This document shows positions 12,460-23,712 of a stretch of 64,000 bases of DNA, one piece after another (positions within the stretch are counted from its first letter, which is position 1; each line of letters begins with the position of its first letter). The notes beneath the pieces are model-generated. The model ran no database searches. It was given only the letters and a program-made list of their open reading frames with translations, and was not told the DNA's origin. The position numbers and the translations under genes are program-made. Origin of the DNA: Manihot esculenta (Eukaryota; Streptophyta; Magnoliopsida; Malpighiales; Euphorbiaceae); assembly GCF_001659605.2 (NCBI RefSeq), contig NC_035168.2:7744058-7808057 (forward strand), given 5' to 3'.

Positions 12460-15400
12460 TTACCAATTTGACAATATGGCTTCCGGCAGTTGCTTTCCCC
12501 CTATAAATGCACTAAATAACACAAGGGATCTTTCTGGCTGAGAAAATGGAGCTTCATGAGATGCACCTCTAATGGTGGCAAATGATAAGATATCTCCATA
12601 TACTTGTGTCCAACCAGCAACCTTAAAAAGAAAATATATTGTTGATTAGTTCAAGCATGTTAGGCTTCATGGTTCTGTTGAAACAAACACAATTTTAGGT
12701 ATGCGCATTTTCTTTCAATAAATAAATTTAATGTGGTTCGACCGTAAGATCTACATCTATGGTTAAAATAAAGATAAAGTTTCACTATGATAGAGAAGTG
12801 TGCTACAATCTCTCAGAGCTCACAAAACTCTTACCCGGTGTGTTTCCTAAAATCTCACATAATTAATACATGGTAGGAAAATATACAGTTATTTGGGTCG
12901 GGTCATAATTTGGCCAGTATACCCAAAATTCAAGCCACAGAATTAACAGTTTCCATATATGATAATATGAAGTTTTATATGCATCATTTAACTAAACCTG
13001 TTTTCCTTCAAACCAGGTTCGGTATGGAACAGTTGTGTTGAGACCCAAATCTTTTGCCAATCCATTTGCCAGTGTTCTTGTTCCAGTCAGTGGAATAACT
13101 GAATCTTGGTCTCCACTGCAAAAACTTTAAAATGTTACTATACATATCATGATTAGAATTTATGGTAACCATTATACTGTATGCCACTAAGTTACCTGTA
13201 AACCAAAACCCAGATGCCGGATCTGATCAGCTTGCCTAGAATAGGAACGGTGGGTATCTCCAGATTTTGCCTGTTGTACTTGACCACACTATTATCATGA
13301 GAGTAAACAAGGGCAATGTTACAATAATTCAAATAGAATTGATATGTAAACAAAAGCACAAGGAATATGACAATTTCGATAGCATTAGAATCATTAAGTT
13401 AAGATAAGTACTCAATGCACAATGTCCATTCATGGACAAGGATTGGACTGCTAACAATTTTGCACTAGATTGCAGTCTCCTGAGGTTTAGTTTGGTTTGC
13501 TTAGGGTTGTAAATGAACTAAGCCAAACTGAGTTTTGGAAAGCTCATGTTTGGTTTGTAAAATTTTTTCGAGCTCAAGCCAAATTTGAGCTTGAATCATT
13601 TTGAATTCCAGCCGAATATTAATAAGTTCAAGTACGGTACACTTAGCAAACGAGTCAAGATGAGTTGAGCTTTTGTTGAATCAAGTCTCAAATAGCTCAC
13701 AAATAATTTAATTTATTCACAACTCTAATGAGTTTTATTTAAAAAATAATAAGTTTAAAATTAAACAATCTTAGGTTAAACAATCATATATGCGAGCCGA
13801 CTCGTGTACCTATAAACAGACGATCTATCAAGATTTAATGAGCCAAATATTTACAAACTCAAGTTTGGCTTATGTATTAAACAAGCCTAAAAATTAGCCT
13901 TGAGCTTGGCTTATTTACCAAAAGAATCAAGCCAAGCCAAACTTTTATCATGACGAGCATCGAATAGCTCATGAGCAGCCTGATTCATTTATAACCCTAG
14001 GTTTGCTGCTAATAAAGTTTATATGGAAGTGATATGTAAACAAGCACAAGGAAAATGAAAAATGTTTTGTTGGTATTAGAGTCATGAAGTTAAAGATAAT
14101 TACTCGCTGCACACAGTCCATCTGTCGACATTGACAAGCTGAGCATGGAGAGCTTCCTGTACATCTTTTCTATTCAAGTACTTCACTGTTTCATCTTCTA
14201 CACAAACATCAATTTCCCCTACATATTCCTGTTCATCACAGAATACAGTTGCCTTAGTAACTCCAATGCACACTTTGTTAACCTTCAATGGAATCAGAAC
14301 TGTAAATCAATCTCATTGAGGGGATAACAAATGGGAGAAGGACAGGCAAAGGAGCATACCATTTTATTCAATATATGAGACTGTAATTGGATTGTAGATA
14401 AGCAAACATCAAGAGTAATATCATAGGTATCTATGAATTTACTGACTTCTCTTGAGTATTGGCTATTTACTCTAGAGCAATCTGGGGAGAGAGCACCAAA
14501 AGTTTCAAACTGTCTCCTGATTTGAGAATAGTTACAAACAGTTGTAAACATCTCATAGGTTGCATCTGATATTAACCCATGAGACCAAACGTATTCGGCT
14601 CGAGAATTGAAATCTGTGTTAAATTCAAGAAGAGGATTTCCTATCTGCAGCCATTAAAGTTGAATCAAAATGTTAACAGCTGACACTTCAGATTTGCAGA
14701 CAGAAGAGGAAATTGAATTAGCAAGCACAACAAAGCAATGATGAGCATGACAAGTTTACAAGGCAGGATCGAATGATGAGGTTGAATGCTCAAAATTTTA
14801 ATCAGTAAGTGTCCATTTCAATTTCCGAAAATTCATGCAGATAATACGCATAGAGAAAGAAAATTATTTGAAAAGGCCGGAGCAAATGCTGAAAAATTAA
14901 CAGTTCAAATCAGCAAATTTTTCCATTGAAGTTTCAGAAAATCTATGAAGATAATAGTCTTGTTACTCACAGCTATCCCTTTCAAGTTGATTTTTGCATT
15001 GGACTGGACAATGAGCTGTGCAAGCTGTGGGACATAGTGACCTGATAAGAAATATCAAAATTTTCAGTACTTTCCTCTTTCTTTCTGAATCCTCATCCTC
15101 ATCCTCCTCTTATATTAGTTCCAATAAATTCTTTAACTAAGGATTGAAAAGATTATTCAACCTCCATAGCTCTCCCCTGTGATGAAGAAATCTTTGTCCT
15201 TATATTCTGGGAATTTGGAAAACCAGCGTTCTAGAAATGCAAGATTGTCTCGAGCTACCAAAGAAAAATAAAATCCGAGTTATGAATTTAAATGGATTAA
15301 TTATGGTGATTACGGAATAATTAATTCATGATTAAGAAACCTGTCAGCTCATCATTCACAGAAGTGTAGAAGGATTCATTAACAGTGTAGGAGAAGCCAA

Positions 15401-15997
15401 CTCCAGCAGGAGATTCCAAGTACAGCATATTTGCTTCTGCAGAAAAAAGAAAAATAAAAGGAATCAAAAGCAAATAAAATAAATTATATTAAATTAAAAA
15501 AAGGGTAAAGTTTCAATTATGGGCTAGCACCAAAATCATGAACTTTACCTTTATTCCAGCTATAATCATTTTTTAGCAGTATGTCTCCACTTGGTTTAAA
15601 GGGTCCATGCTCACAGAAAGCTCCTGCTCCAATGGAAGAACAACCAGGCCCTGCAAAACCCATAAAGGATTTCATGAGTTTAGATCATCGAAGCTTGAAA
15701 ATATGTAATTTGAATTTGTTTTGGAGATGAAGTTGAACTGGAAGTTTGTAATATACCTCCATTTAACCAGAGAACAAGAGGTTTTAAAGCTGGGTCTGTC
15801 TCTGCTTCAACAAAGTAGTAGAAAAGAGCTTTCTTCTGCTTTTCATCAATGGTGATGAAACCAGAATATTGCTTGAAACTTACCACTGGTTGGCCTGGTA
15901 AAGTGACAATTTGATCAGGTTCTGAGGTTGATTCTGCTGCTAAAAAGAGTAAAGTCGCAGAGATTGTTGCAATGGTAATCCATTTCTGTGGCTGCAT
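12460..15997 (-). CDS. SCPL45: Serine carboxypeptidase-like protein (SCPL45-type)
   Basis: A complete ten-exon gene of 479 residues. Exons: 15757-15997, 15549-15650, 15341-15436, 15162-15254, 14971-15041, 14360-14644, 14104-14282, 13196-13288, 12998-13115 and 12460-12621. All introns follow GT-AG and the phases join without a break. The start at 15997 gives a hydrophobic signal peptide; an in-frame ATG at 16126 is possible but unlikely. The S10 peptidase triad is present: Ser175 in GESYGG, Asp389 in YSGDQDSV and His448 in GASHEAPF. Other family blocks are [21 protein letters not shown] and GNPLL. Secreted or vacuolar S10 enzymes remove C-terminal residues, and some relatives act as acyltransferases. 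Which of these this gene does cannot be read from sequence. The similarity to Arabidopsis SCPL45/46 is from memory. Confidence 0.93.
12700..12960. other. Possible repeat scrap in intron 9 of SCPL gene 1
   Basis: The stretch with aatgtggttcgaccgtaagatc and the following text resembles a dispersed repeat often seen in dicot introns. I cannot name the family or find its ends. Confidence 0.25.
13341..13442 (-). repeat. Partial duplicate of exon 7 end and its flank inside intron 7
   Basis: This stretch resembles 14031-14135, which spans the 3' end of exon 7 and the start of intron 7. Shared blocks include gatatgtaaacaa, gcacaagga, attagaatcat/attagagtcat and tactc..tgcac. The copy lies on the far side of the MITE. 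It is diverged and is not part of the inferred mRNA. It looks like an old local duplication within the gene. Confidence 0.6.
13502..13999. mobile_element. hAT-type MITE in intron 7 of SCPL gene 1
   Basis: A 498-bp insertion with terminal inverted repeats: the left end is TAGGGTTGTAAATGAA and the right end reads TAGGGTTATAAATGAA on the minus strand. The 8-bp direct repeat ggtttgct flanks it at 13494-13501 and 14000-14007. Eight-base duplications and TAGGG ends are typical of hAT elements. It has no coding frame, so it is non-autonomous. Confidence 0.88.
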
Positions 15998-16126
15998 CGG
16001 GAGCAGATAGAGAGAGATTGAGAGAGAGCGGGAGTTTGTCTTCTCTAGCAAATAATATATGATTTGTTTGATAGAGAGCCAGAGAGTGAGAATTTTGTAT
16101 GTCTTCCCTAGCAAATGATGTACCAT
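15998..16126 (-). promoter_or_regulatory. 5' leader of SCPL gene 1 with GA/CT tract
   Basis: Just upstream of the chosen ATG the minus strand is CT-rich (plus-strand agagagag runs near 16008-16033), typical of plant 5' UTRs. The upstream ATG at 16126 is in frame but would add a peptide not expected of the family. Confidence 0.45.
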
Positions 16127-17149
16127 TAAATTTAAAAAAGTTAAAACATTTTTAATTAAAAAATTAACTAATAAACTTTTTTTAATCTAAAAAAAAAGTT
16201 TAATTATTAAAAAGTTTCATCATATTAGTTAAAATTAATAAAAAAATTAAATAATAATTTTTTTATTTAATTTTTTTAAAAGATCTTTAAATATTTTTAA
16301 TATATTTTTTAAAATTAATTAATTAATTAATAAAAATTTCAAACCTAATATTGAATAAGCAGTAATTTTCAATTATTTGATTCCTTGCCAAAAGGTTCAG
16401 CCAAAATTGCTGTTGTGGCTGCTGTTCCTTGAAATACGTTTGACCATATTGTTGGCGACAGTGTTGATGACAGCCTACCCCAAAATAAAATATCTGTGGG
16501 TGTGTTTCCGCTGGTTTTATTGTAATATTGTGAAGTGTAAGCCCTTTTATCTAAAAGTTAGATTACAAAAATAATATATATAAAGTAATATAAGAACAAA
16601 AAAATTATTAATTTCAAAACTTTTTTAACTTACGATCTCTTCTCCAAATGGATTACAACAATTTTTATAAATCATTAAATACTAAAATTATTTTGACAAC
16701 AGCGCTTTTGTTAACCAGTAAATTTCATTTTATAAAATTAAAATATTTATATTCCAACACCATATTTAATATTTATAACATATTTTTGTAGACAAATATA
16801 ATTTAAATAATATTTACGTTTAGATCGTAAAATTTAAAAAGAGAATTCAATATCATGATAAACATTAAAATGTAATTAAATATGAAATTTATTATAAATT
16901 TATTTTATTTTTTATTGATCCAATATATACACTTAATAGGCATAAAAAATTTCATGTATAAGTAACACTGCCTGAAGTTTATTATTGGAATTAATTATTA
17001 TAAGATTATGGTTTCAAATGAAATACTGACTAAGTACTTGATATTATAAAAGAAAGAATTAATCTGATTGTTTTTGGCTCGACTATCAAAGAAAATGTCT
17101 TTGCAAAACCTATTCCAGATTGATGATGATATCCTCCTTGTCTGAATTT
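16127..17149. other. AT-rich upstream region of SCPL gene 1
   Basis: This contains the presumptive promoter of gene 1. It is A/T-rich, with a small TTAA-rich patch near 16310-16330. I see no clear transposon ends. The short open frame at 16377-16574 has no features I recognise. Confidence 0.5.
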
Positions 17150-17520
17150 AAGGAATTTTTAAAATATAGATAAGTAGATTTATTCATAAAAAATAGATGA
17201 AATCTACTATAATATCTCTTAAACTGACAATGATCCGGATCTATCTAAGAACTTTCCATGGCTACGAGACCTTCTTTGAATCAACAAAGCCATTTATCTC
17301 AAGATGTTGATGATACTTTTTGGCTATAAGATGTACTTTGAATCTATTAATGAAGCCACTAAGTTTTTTCTTAACACAAAGATCTCAATTACATTTACTG
17401 ATATTCTGAGTGATTGTTTTTAGTACTATCATCCACATGCCGGTTTGAATAAGGGCATTAAGCTCTTGCTGCATAGCATGTTGCCATTTATTGAGCAACA
17501 TGTAAGCACATCATGATGCA
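17150..17520 (-). pseudogene. Ty1/Copia reverse transcriptase remnant
   Basis: Minus-strand translation from about 17500 gives WQHAMQQELNALIQTGMW, the start of the Copia RT domain. After a gap come pieces such as GFINRFKVHLIAKKYHQ, matching the 'DRYKARLVAKGFHQ' block. In-frame stops break it. No zinc knuckle, integrase or LTR of this copy is visible nearby, so it is an isolated fragment. Confidence 0.72.
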
Positions 17521-17698
17521 CTTTGGCTAGAAAGGTTTGTGCCTTTAAAATATCAATTTGAGACTGTAATTATAGTATGCATCCACTATTGGTTATTGTG
17601 GTGGAGAGATCAACAACAAGAGAGATCATTAGTTGGTGATACTGATTATGAATTATATTGCTCATGGCTCGGTATTAAAAGCATAAGTGAGATAGGAG

Positions 17699-17973
17699 TG
17701 TTGTTTGGTGGAGGTAACGTCAGTGCAAGGTTTTTCATGGCTATCACAAATCATAGTGAGAAATGAGTAGATGAGAAGTAGCAAAGAATTAGTTGAGAGA
17801 AGAATAGAAAGAATAGAGATGAGAAGAGAAGAAAATAGAATATATGAGAGAGAGAATATAATTGAGGAGGGAGGAATCTTATATTCTTATTCATCATAGT
17901 TGATAAAGTATCGAGATAGTATTTATACGAAAATCAGTTAGGTTGTTAACTAACTTTTTTCCACCAAACAACA
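17699..17973 (-). repeat. Candidate short LTR of the Reina-like element
   Basis: The 275-bp segment begins TGTTGTTTGGTGG and ends CCACCAAACAACA, perfect 13-bp inverted ends of the TG..CA kind. On the minus strand it holds a TATA-like tataaata near its middle. It lies just past the C-terminal end of a minus-strand Gypsy pol, where a 3' LTR is expected, and short LTRs fit Reina elements. There is no matching duplication at its ends, as expected for one LTR of an element. A partner LTR was not found, and no clear purine tract abuts it. Confidence 0.5.
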
Positions 17974-18002
17974 TTACTTGTGCATTCTCAATATAATTTC
18001 CC

Positions 18003-18355
18003 TCCAATCTACTCATTCAATTATTCATTTTCTTATTTTTTTCTATAATATGTGATAATACCTCCACGAGGATCTTCTTGTTCATAAGAAGATTGAAAAA
18101 AGGAAATCGAGCAAGGATAAAAGACTTATCTTCCCAAGTGGCATTCTCGGTTGGCAATTGAGAGCACTTAACCAAACATTATAAAATCTATTGTCCATCT
18201 CTAGAAATCACCCTTGTTTTCAACACCCTCTCAGGTTCAATGACAACTGCATCCTTTTGAAAACTAGTGAACAAGGTTGTGCCCCCTCCCACCTTTTTCT
18301 TCAATAAGGAAACATGAAAGACTAGGTGAATAGTGGCCGAGGATGGCACTTACAA
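18003..18355 (-). pseudogene. Reina-like Gypsy pol, C-terminal part
   Basis: Minus-strand translation shows IHLVFHVSLLKKKVG and, after a frameshift, ENATWED: the integrase tail and chromodomain-like end of a Gypsy pol. Translation continues from 28207-28330 (GPVAYNL) into this piece across the E2 insertion, whose duplication is tacaa. It carries stops and a frameshift and is inactive. Confidence 0.75.
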
Positions 18356-20650
18356 TGTAACGACCCGAAAATTCGGACCGCGACCGGCGCTAGAATCCAG
18401 ATCGGCTTAAGGCCGCCGGGACCCGTAGCAAGCCAAACATTCATCCTGTAAACCTGTTTAATCACATACATGATCAACACACACATAAAAATTTTAAACT
18501 TTTCTTTCATTCATTCACCAAACTCAATCTGTGCATGCACTATACATAATCATAATCATCAACCCACACTGGAGTCCTCAACAATGCTCCAATGGGGTAA
18601 CATACATACATTAAGTTTGGTTTTCAATAGTCATCATTAAACATTAAGATCATGTACTGGAAAGGGATTAACATAATACTATGGTCAAGCACAACTCTAA
18701 ACTTTCATAAGCATCATTTCATAACATTTCTATATCATACTTTTACATTACATCATATCCATGTCCACATCTAGCTATTACATAACACATGACTCTACTC
18801 CTGCTGACCTCCTAGTCTACCCTGTACCTGCAAACCTGGGGGTTAAGGGAGAGGGGTGAGCTATAAAGCCCAGTGAGCAGAATAATTAAACATTCAATTT
18901 GAATTTCATGCTTTCATGAAATGCAACATATCACAAATAATCCACATCAAGGGTGAACTTGTCACCAATAGCCCACTACTCATTCCAATAGTGCCAGGGG
19001 CGTAGACTGGGCCTCACTGGTCTTTCTCTTACATTACATTCATAACATAACATTCCAATATGCCAGGGGCATAGAATGGGCCTCACTGGTCTTTCTCTTA
19101 CATAGTGCCAGGGGCGTAGAATGGGCCTCACTGGTCTTCCATACCGTATCACATCATATCATAACGTAGTGCGGCTAAAGGATCATCCAACATTCACCCA
19201 CATCAACAACATATTATGCAATGCAACATATTCGTGAATTCTAATGCAAGCACCCTAGTATATCTCATGGCATTCATGATGCGTGTATCATGCTCAGAAT
19301 TTATTTATTTACTTTGAAACGAAATTAGATATTCCACTCACCTCTGGCTGAAGCTCTAACAGACTCAGAAGCAGCTGAACTCACTACTGGGGTCCTCGGT
19401 TCCTCGGGTCCGAACCTACACAGGTGGACTCAAATGAGAGACCTAACATACATAAACATGACTCTAAAATACTCCCCAAAAACCCCCTAAAGCACCTTAA
19501 AACAATCACATAAATCATGCAAAGGAGGGCTGAACAGGGCACTTTCGGCGGCAGGTTCGGCGGCCGAAAGGCCCTCCAGAGCCGAAAGTCATGCACCTTC
19601 GGCGGCCGAAGGTTCCCTCCAGAGATGAAACTCATGCATGTTCGGCGGCACCTTCGGCGGCCGAAACTCCCTTCCAGAGCCGAAAGTCCACTTTCGGGGG
19701 CAGGGTTCGGCAGCCGATACATGCTACCAAAGGCAGGTTCGGCTGCCGAAAGAGCCTTCGGCTGCCGAAAGAGCCTTCGGCTGCCGAACCTGAGTTCTTC
19801 CCAAAAGGGCAGAAATTCAGCCCAACATGCATAAACGCCTCCCAACTCATTCAATCATGCATTTTTCCTATTCTACAACATGCATACCCAAGCATACAAG
19901 CTCCTAGGGGCTTCAAACTATCCTAAACCCCATCTACAACACATCAAACATGCATATCCAACATATATTGTTCATAAACGTACAGTAAACCTATAAACTC
20001 CACATAAACCTACACAAGCATTTCTACCCTACGAAACTTCATAAAACTTACTTAAAACATTAAAGGAACTATGGATCTACTCTTACCTCTTGAAGAACGA
20101 GAGGAGAGACGATCCAACTTGGAGATGGGAGAGATCTCAACTCTTTGGTCTCCAAGCTTCCAAAACTCGCTCTTTTGTTCAAATATCTTCAAATCAACGT
20201 AAAGCTTGTTAAAACATGAAAGATTGAAGGAAAAACATCTAAAATGAACCATGGGAGAGCAAGAACTCACCGTGGCCGAAAATGGGGAGAAAACTCGCCC
20301 GTTTCGGCCATGGAGCTCTTATATAGGGGCTGGCAGACCACCTTTCGGCAGCCTAAAGTGCCTCCAAAACTCATGCAAGTTCGGCGGCCGAACCTTTGAA
20401 ACTTTCGGAAGCCTAACTTGCCCCCCTAAACCATCCCACGTTCGGCGGCCGAACTTGGGGTTCGGCGGCCGAACCTGTAAATGTCTCATTGGTCTTTTTC
20501 ATTTAAAACTCAATTTCCTTTTTGCTTAAAACCATAAGATACATTAAAACATTTTATAAAAACATGATTTTACCCTTCTAGAGGTTTCCGACATCCGAGA
20601 TTCCACCGGACGGTAGGAATTCCGATACCGGAGTCTAGCCGGGTATTACA
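18356..20650 (-). repeat. E2 3' LTR
   Basis: 2295 bp. It differs from its partner by substitutions and by an extra 19-bp unit of the CTGCCGAAAGAGCCTTCGG type near 19745-19785, inside a palindrome cluster. Confidence 0.92.
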
Positions 20651-20664
20651 TTCTTCCCCCCTTA
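20651..20664 (-). promoter_or_regulatory. E2 polypurine tract
   Basis: The minus strand reads AAGGGGGGAAGAA directly against the 3' LTR. Confidence 0.82.
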
Positions 20665-20744
20665 AGAACATTCGTCCCCGAATGTTCACCAAATAAACAC
20701 ATGGCATAGGATAAAACATAAACATTCATACAAAGCACAAAAAC

Positions 20745-22167
20745 TTACCTCAGATGATGGGCATGCTCCTCTACATTCCTGGAATACACTAAGATATCAT
20801 CTATGAAGACAATAACAAAGTGATCCAGGTACTGGCTAAACACTCTGTTCATGAGATCCATGAATGCTGCAGGGGCATTGCTTAACCCGAACGGCGTCAC
20901 AAGGAACTCATAATGCCCATATCTGGTCCTGAATGCTGTCTTCAGTACATCCTCTTCCCTTATCCTCAGCTGATGGTACCCTGATCTCAGATCTATCTTG
21001 GAGAAACAACCTGCTCCTGCTAGTTGGTCGAATAGATCGTCGATCCTTGGCAACGGGTACTTATTCTTGGTAGTGACCTTGTTCAACTGCCTGTAGTCGA
21101 TACAAAGTCTGAGAGATCCATCATTCTTTTTCACAAATAGCACTGGAGCACCCCAAGGTGAGGTACTCGGTCGGATGAAACCCCTATCTACCAGCTCTTG
21201 CAACTGCTCTTTCAACTCCTTCAATTCTGCTGGTGCCATCCTGTAGGGAGGGATAGAGATCGGTCTAGTTCCAGGCATTAATTCAATTTCAAACTCTATC
21301 TCCCTAGCAGGTGGTAAACCTGGCAGCTTGTCTGGGAAAATATCTAAGAACTCTCTGACCACTGGCACTGAGGCGGGCTCTCTGACATGACTATCCAGCT
21401 CTCTCACATGAGCTAGAAAACCCTGACAACCTCTCCTGAGCAGCCTACGAGCCTGTAGGGCTGATATCAAACCTCTAGGTGTACCCCTCCTGTCTCCTCT
21501 GAAGACAACCTCTGACCCATCCTGACATCTGAACCTGACTACCTTGTCTCTGCAATCCAAGGTGGCACCATGGGTAGATAGCCAATCCATCCCTAGAATG
21601 ACGTCAAAATCTGTCAAATCTAGAACCACAAGGTCGGCGGACAGGTATCTTCCCTCCACAAAAACTGGACTACACTGGCAGACTGACTCTGCCATTGACG
21701 GGTCACACTTGGGTCCACTGACCCATAGGGGACACTCTAACCCAGAGACCATCAATCCCAACCTCTCGACGGCCCTCGGAGCAATGAAAGAATGAGATGC
21801 ACCAGGGTCCATTAATACATACACATTAGAACAACCAATGATGAGATTACCTGACACCACGGTGTTGGATGTGTTTGCCTCCTGCTGAGTCATGGTGAAG
21901 ATCCGTGCTGAAGCTGACGGGCCCTCACCCCTGAAACCCGCTGAAGAAGAGGCTGCCCCTCTTTCTCTGCCTCTGCCACTAGCCTGAGTCGCGGCTGCAG
22001 CTACTGGCTGAGCCACACTACCAGAAGCTGTCTGCTGAGGCTGTGCCACAAAAGCCGCACTAGGACACTCCCGTGCCATGTGTCCCTCCTGCCCACATCT
22101 GAAGTAGGCTGTCATCCCAACCAGACATACTCCTTTGTGCGGCTTCCCACACTTTTTGCATACTGCA
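20745..22167 (-). pseudogene. E2 zinc knuckles, protease and partial RT; rest of pol deleted
   Basis: This continues from the gag part beyond the solo LTR. It has two zinc knuckles ([12 protein letters not shown] and [18 protein letters not shown], with F to Y as YFRC), protease DPGAS near 21808, and RT from YRQLNK to the FIDD motif near 20805. It stops at 20745-20747, directly after HHLR, where the intact relative E5 continues for about 2.3 kb of RNase H, integrase and chromodomain coding sequence. The junction joins RT to the sequence that normally follows the pol stop. Confidence 0.9.
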
Positions 22168-22345
22168 TGTAATACCCGGCTAGACTCCGGTATCGGAATT
22201 CCTACCGTCCGGTGGAATCTCGGATGTCGGAGACCTCTAGAAAGGTAGAACCATGCTTTCATAAAATGTTTTCATGTTTTTAATGGTTTTAAAGTATGAA
22301 ACTAAATGAGTTTTTGCATGAAAATAGCATTGGAGGAAAACCCAG

Positions 22346-22505
22346 GTTCGGCCGCCGAAAGTCAAGTTCGGCCGCCGAACATGCATGCGTTTTGGAGGCA
22401 CGTTAGGCCCCCGAAAGCATGAGCTAGGGAAGTTCAGGTTCGGCCGCCGAAAGTCAAGTTCGGCCGCCGAGCATTGCATGGATGCGGAGGCACATTCGGC
22501 CCCCG
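22346..22505. promoter_or_regulatory. GCC-palindrome cluster before the solo LTR TATA box
   Basis: Four exact TTCGGCCGCCGAA copies and variants with a CCCCCGAA arm. The core GCCGCC is the GCC box bound by plant ERF proteins (established for the motif; binding here is inferred). Confidence 0.6.
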
Positions 22506-22526
22506 AACGTGGCCTGGCCAGCCACC

Positions 22527-22533
22527 TATAAAA
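22527..22533 (+). promoter_or_regulatory. TATA box of the solo LTR
   Basis: TATAAAA lies about 20 bp after the last palindrome of the first cluster. The same arrangement occurs in the E2, E4 and E5 LTRs. Confidence 0.7.
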
Positions 22534-23555
22534 GGGGCACTTAGCCGAAATGGGTGAGTTTTCTCCCATTTTCGGCCACAGCAAACTTCCGACCTTCCCT
22601 TTGCAACTCTTGTGTTCTTCTTCCAAATCTCTTCCATTTTTCTTGAGTTTTAAACTCACATTGCAAGTTTTGAGCATTTAAACCAAGTTTTGGAGCTTTG
22701 GGAACTCAGGAGCTCATTTTCGTGGATCTCCAAGTTTAGGTCGTCTCCCTCTCGATCTTCAAGAGGTAAGAGCCGATCTTAAGCTCCTTATGTGTTTTAA
22801 GTAAGTTTTATGCAAGATCTATGGGTAGAAATGCATGTTTAGTTCATGGTTAGGTTTATGGGTATATGTTGTGATTTTGAACAATGTAGCTTGATTGTGT
22901 GTGATTGAAGTGTTGTAGATGGGGTATATGCATGTTTGAGGCCCCTAGGAACTTGTATGCATGCTTTGGTTGAGATATATGCATGATTGGTGAGTTTGGA
23001 GGCGAAAATGCACAAAGGAGCCAAGTTTCTGCCCTTTGGCAGAAACCAGGTTCGGCAGCCGAAGGCACTTTCGGCCGCCGAACATGGCTGGGGAGGCAGG
23101 CCTTTCGGCTGCCGAAGTTGCCCCCGAAAAGAGACTTTCGTCTCTGTCTGGGACTTTCGGCCGCCGAAGGTGCCGCCGAAAATGCCCTGTTCAGCCATTT
23201 CATGCATATTTTCATGTGATGTTTTCAGGATGTTTTAGGGGGTTTTTGGGGGATATATTAGAGTTATGTTTTTGTATGTTTGGTCCCTCATTGGAGTCCA
23301 CCTGTGTAGGTTCAGACCCGAGGAACCAAGGACCCCAGCAGTGAGCCAGCTGCTACAGAGTTTGTCAGAGTCAGCCAGAGGTGAGTGGAACTAAACTTAA
23401 CCTTTTTAAATTAAGAAATGAAATGCTTTTATCATGCTTCATGCATCATGATCATATTATAGGTTGTTTGCATTAGAATTCACGACTATGCCGCATTGCA
23501 TTGTTGTGATAGATGATAGTGGATGGACATTAGGATGATTCATTAGCCTTCTGTA

Positions 23556-23712
23556 TACGAAGTCCTGTGGTGCCCATAATAGGGCCGGGCAATACGAAGT
23601 CCTGTGGTGCCCATAATAGGGCCGGGCAATAACTCCGAGTACGAAGTCCTGTGGTGCCCATAATAGGGCCGGGCAATACGAAGTCCTGTGGTGCCCATAA
23701 TAGGGCCGGGCA
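23556..23712. repeat. 37-bp repeat array in the solo LTR
   Basis: Four copies of a 37-bp unit beginning tacgaagtcctgtggtgccc, at 23556, 23593, 23640 and 23677, with a 10-bp break between the second and third. Each unit contains GCCC and GGGC arms around ATAATA, able to form a small hairpin. Confidence 0.88.

Noticed and set aside
16377..16574. 65-residue open frame upstream of SCPL gene 1
   Set aside because: No recognisable motif and AT-rich flanks. Chance is the simplest explanation.
19384..19854. Overlapping open frames on both strands with repeated FGGR, SAAE or RRPK peptides (here and at 23000, 27100, 44300, 46500, 54000 and 58100)
   Set aside because: They come from the GC-rich palindromic TTCGGCGGCCGAA modules, which lack stops in several frames. 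The peptides follow the DNA repeat and not a protein family.
20735..20760. The E2 pol deletion as the result of splicing and retroposition of an mRNA
   Set aside because: The intact relative has no GT-AG pair at the two breakpoints. The donor-like look arises at the junction itself.
23556..23712. Regularly spaced 37-bp repeats resembling a CRISPR array
   Set aside because: The units are directly joined or separated by 10 bp, with no unique spacers. The locus is a plant LTR and has no cas genes.
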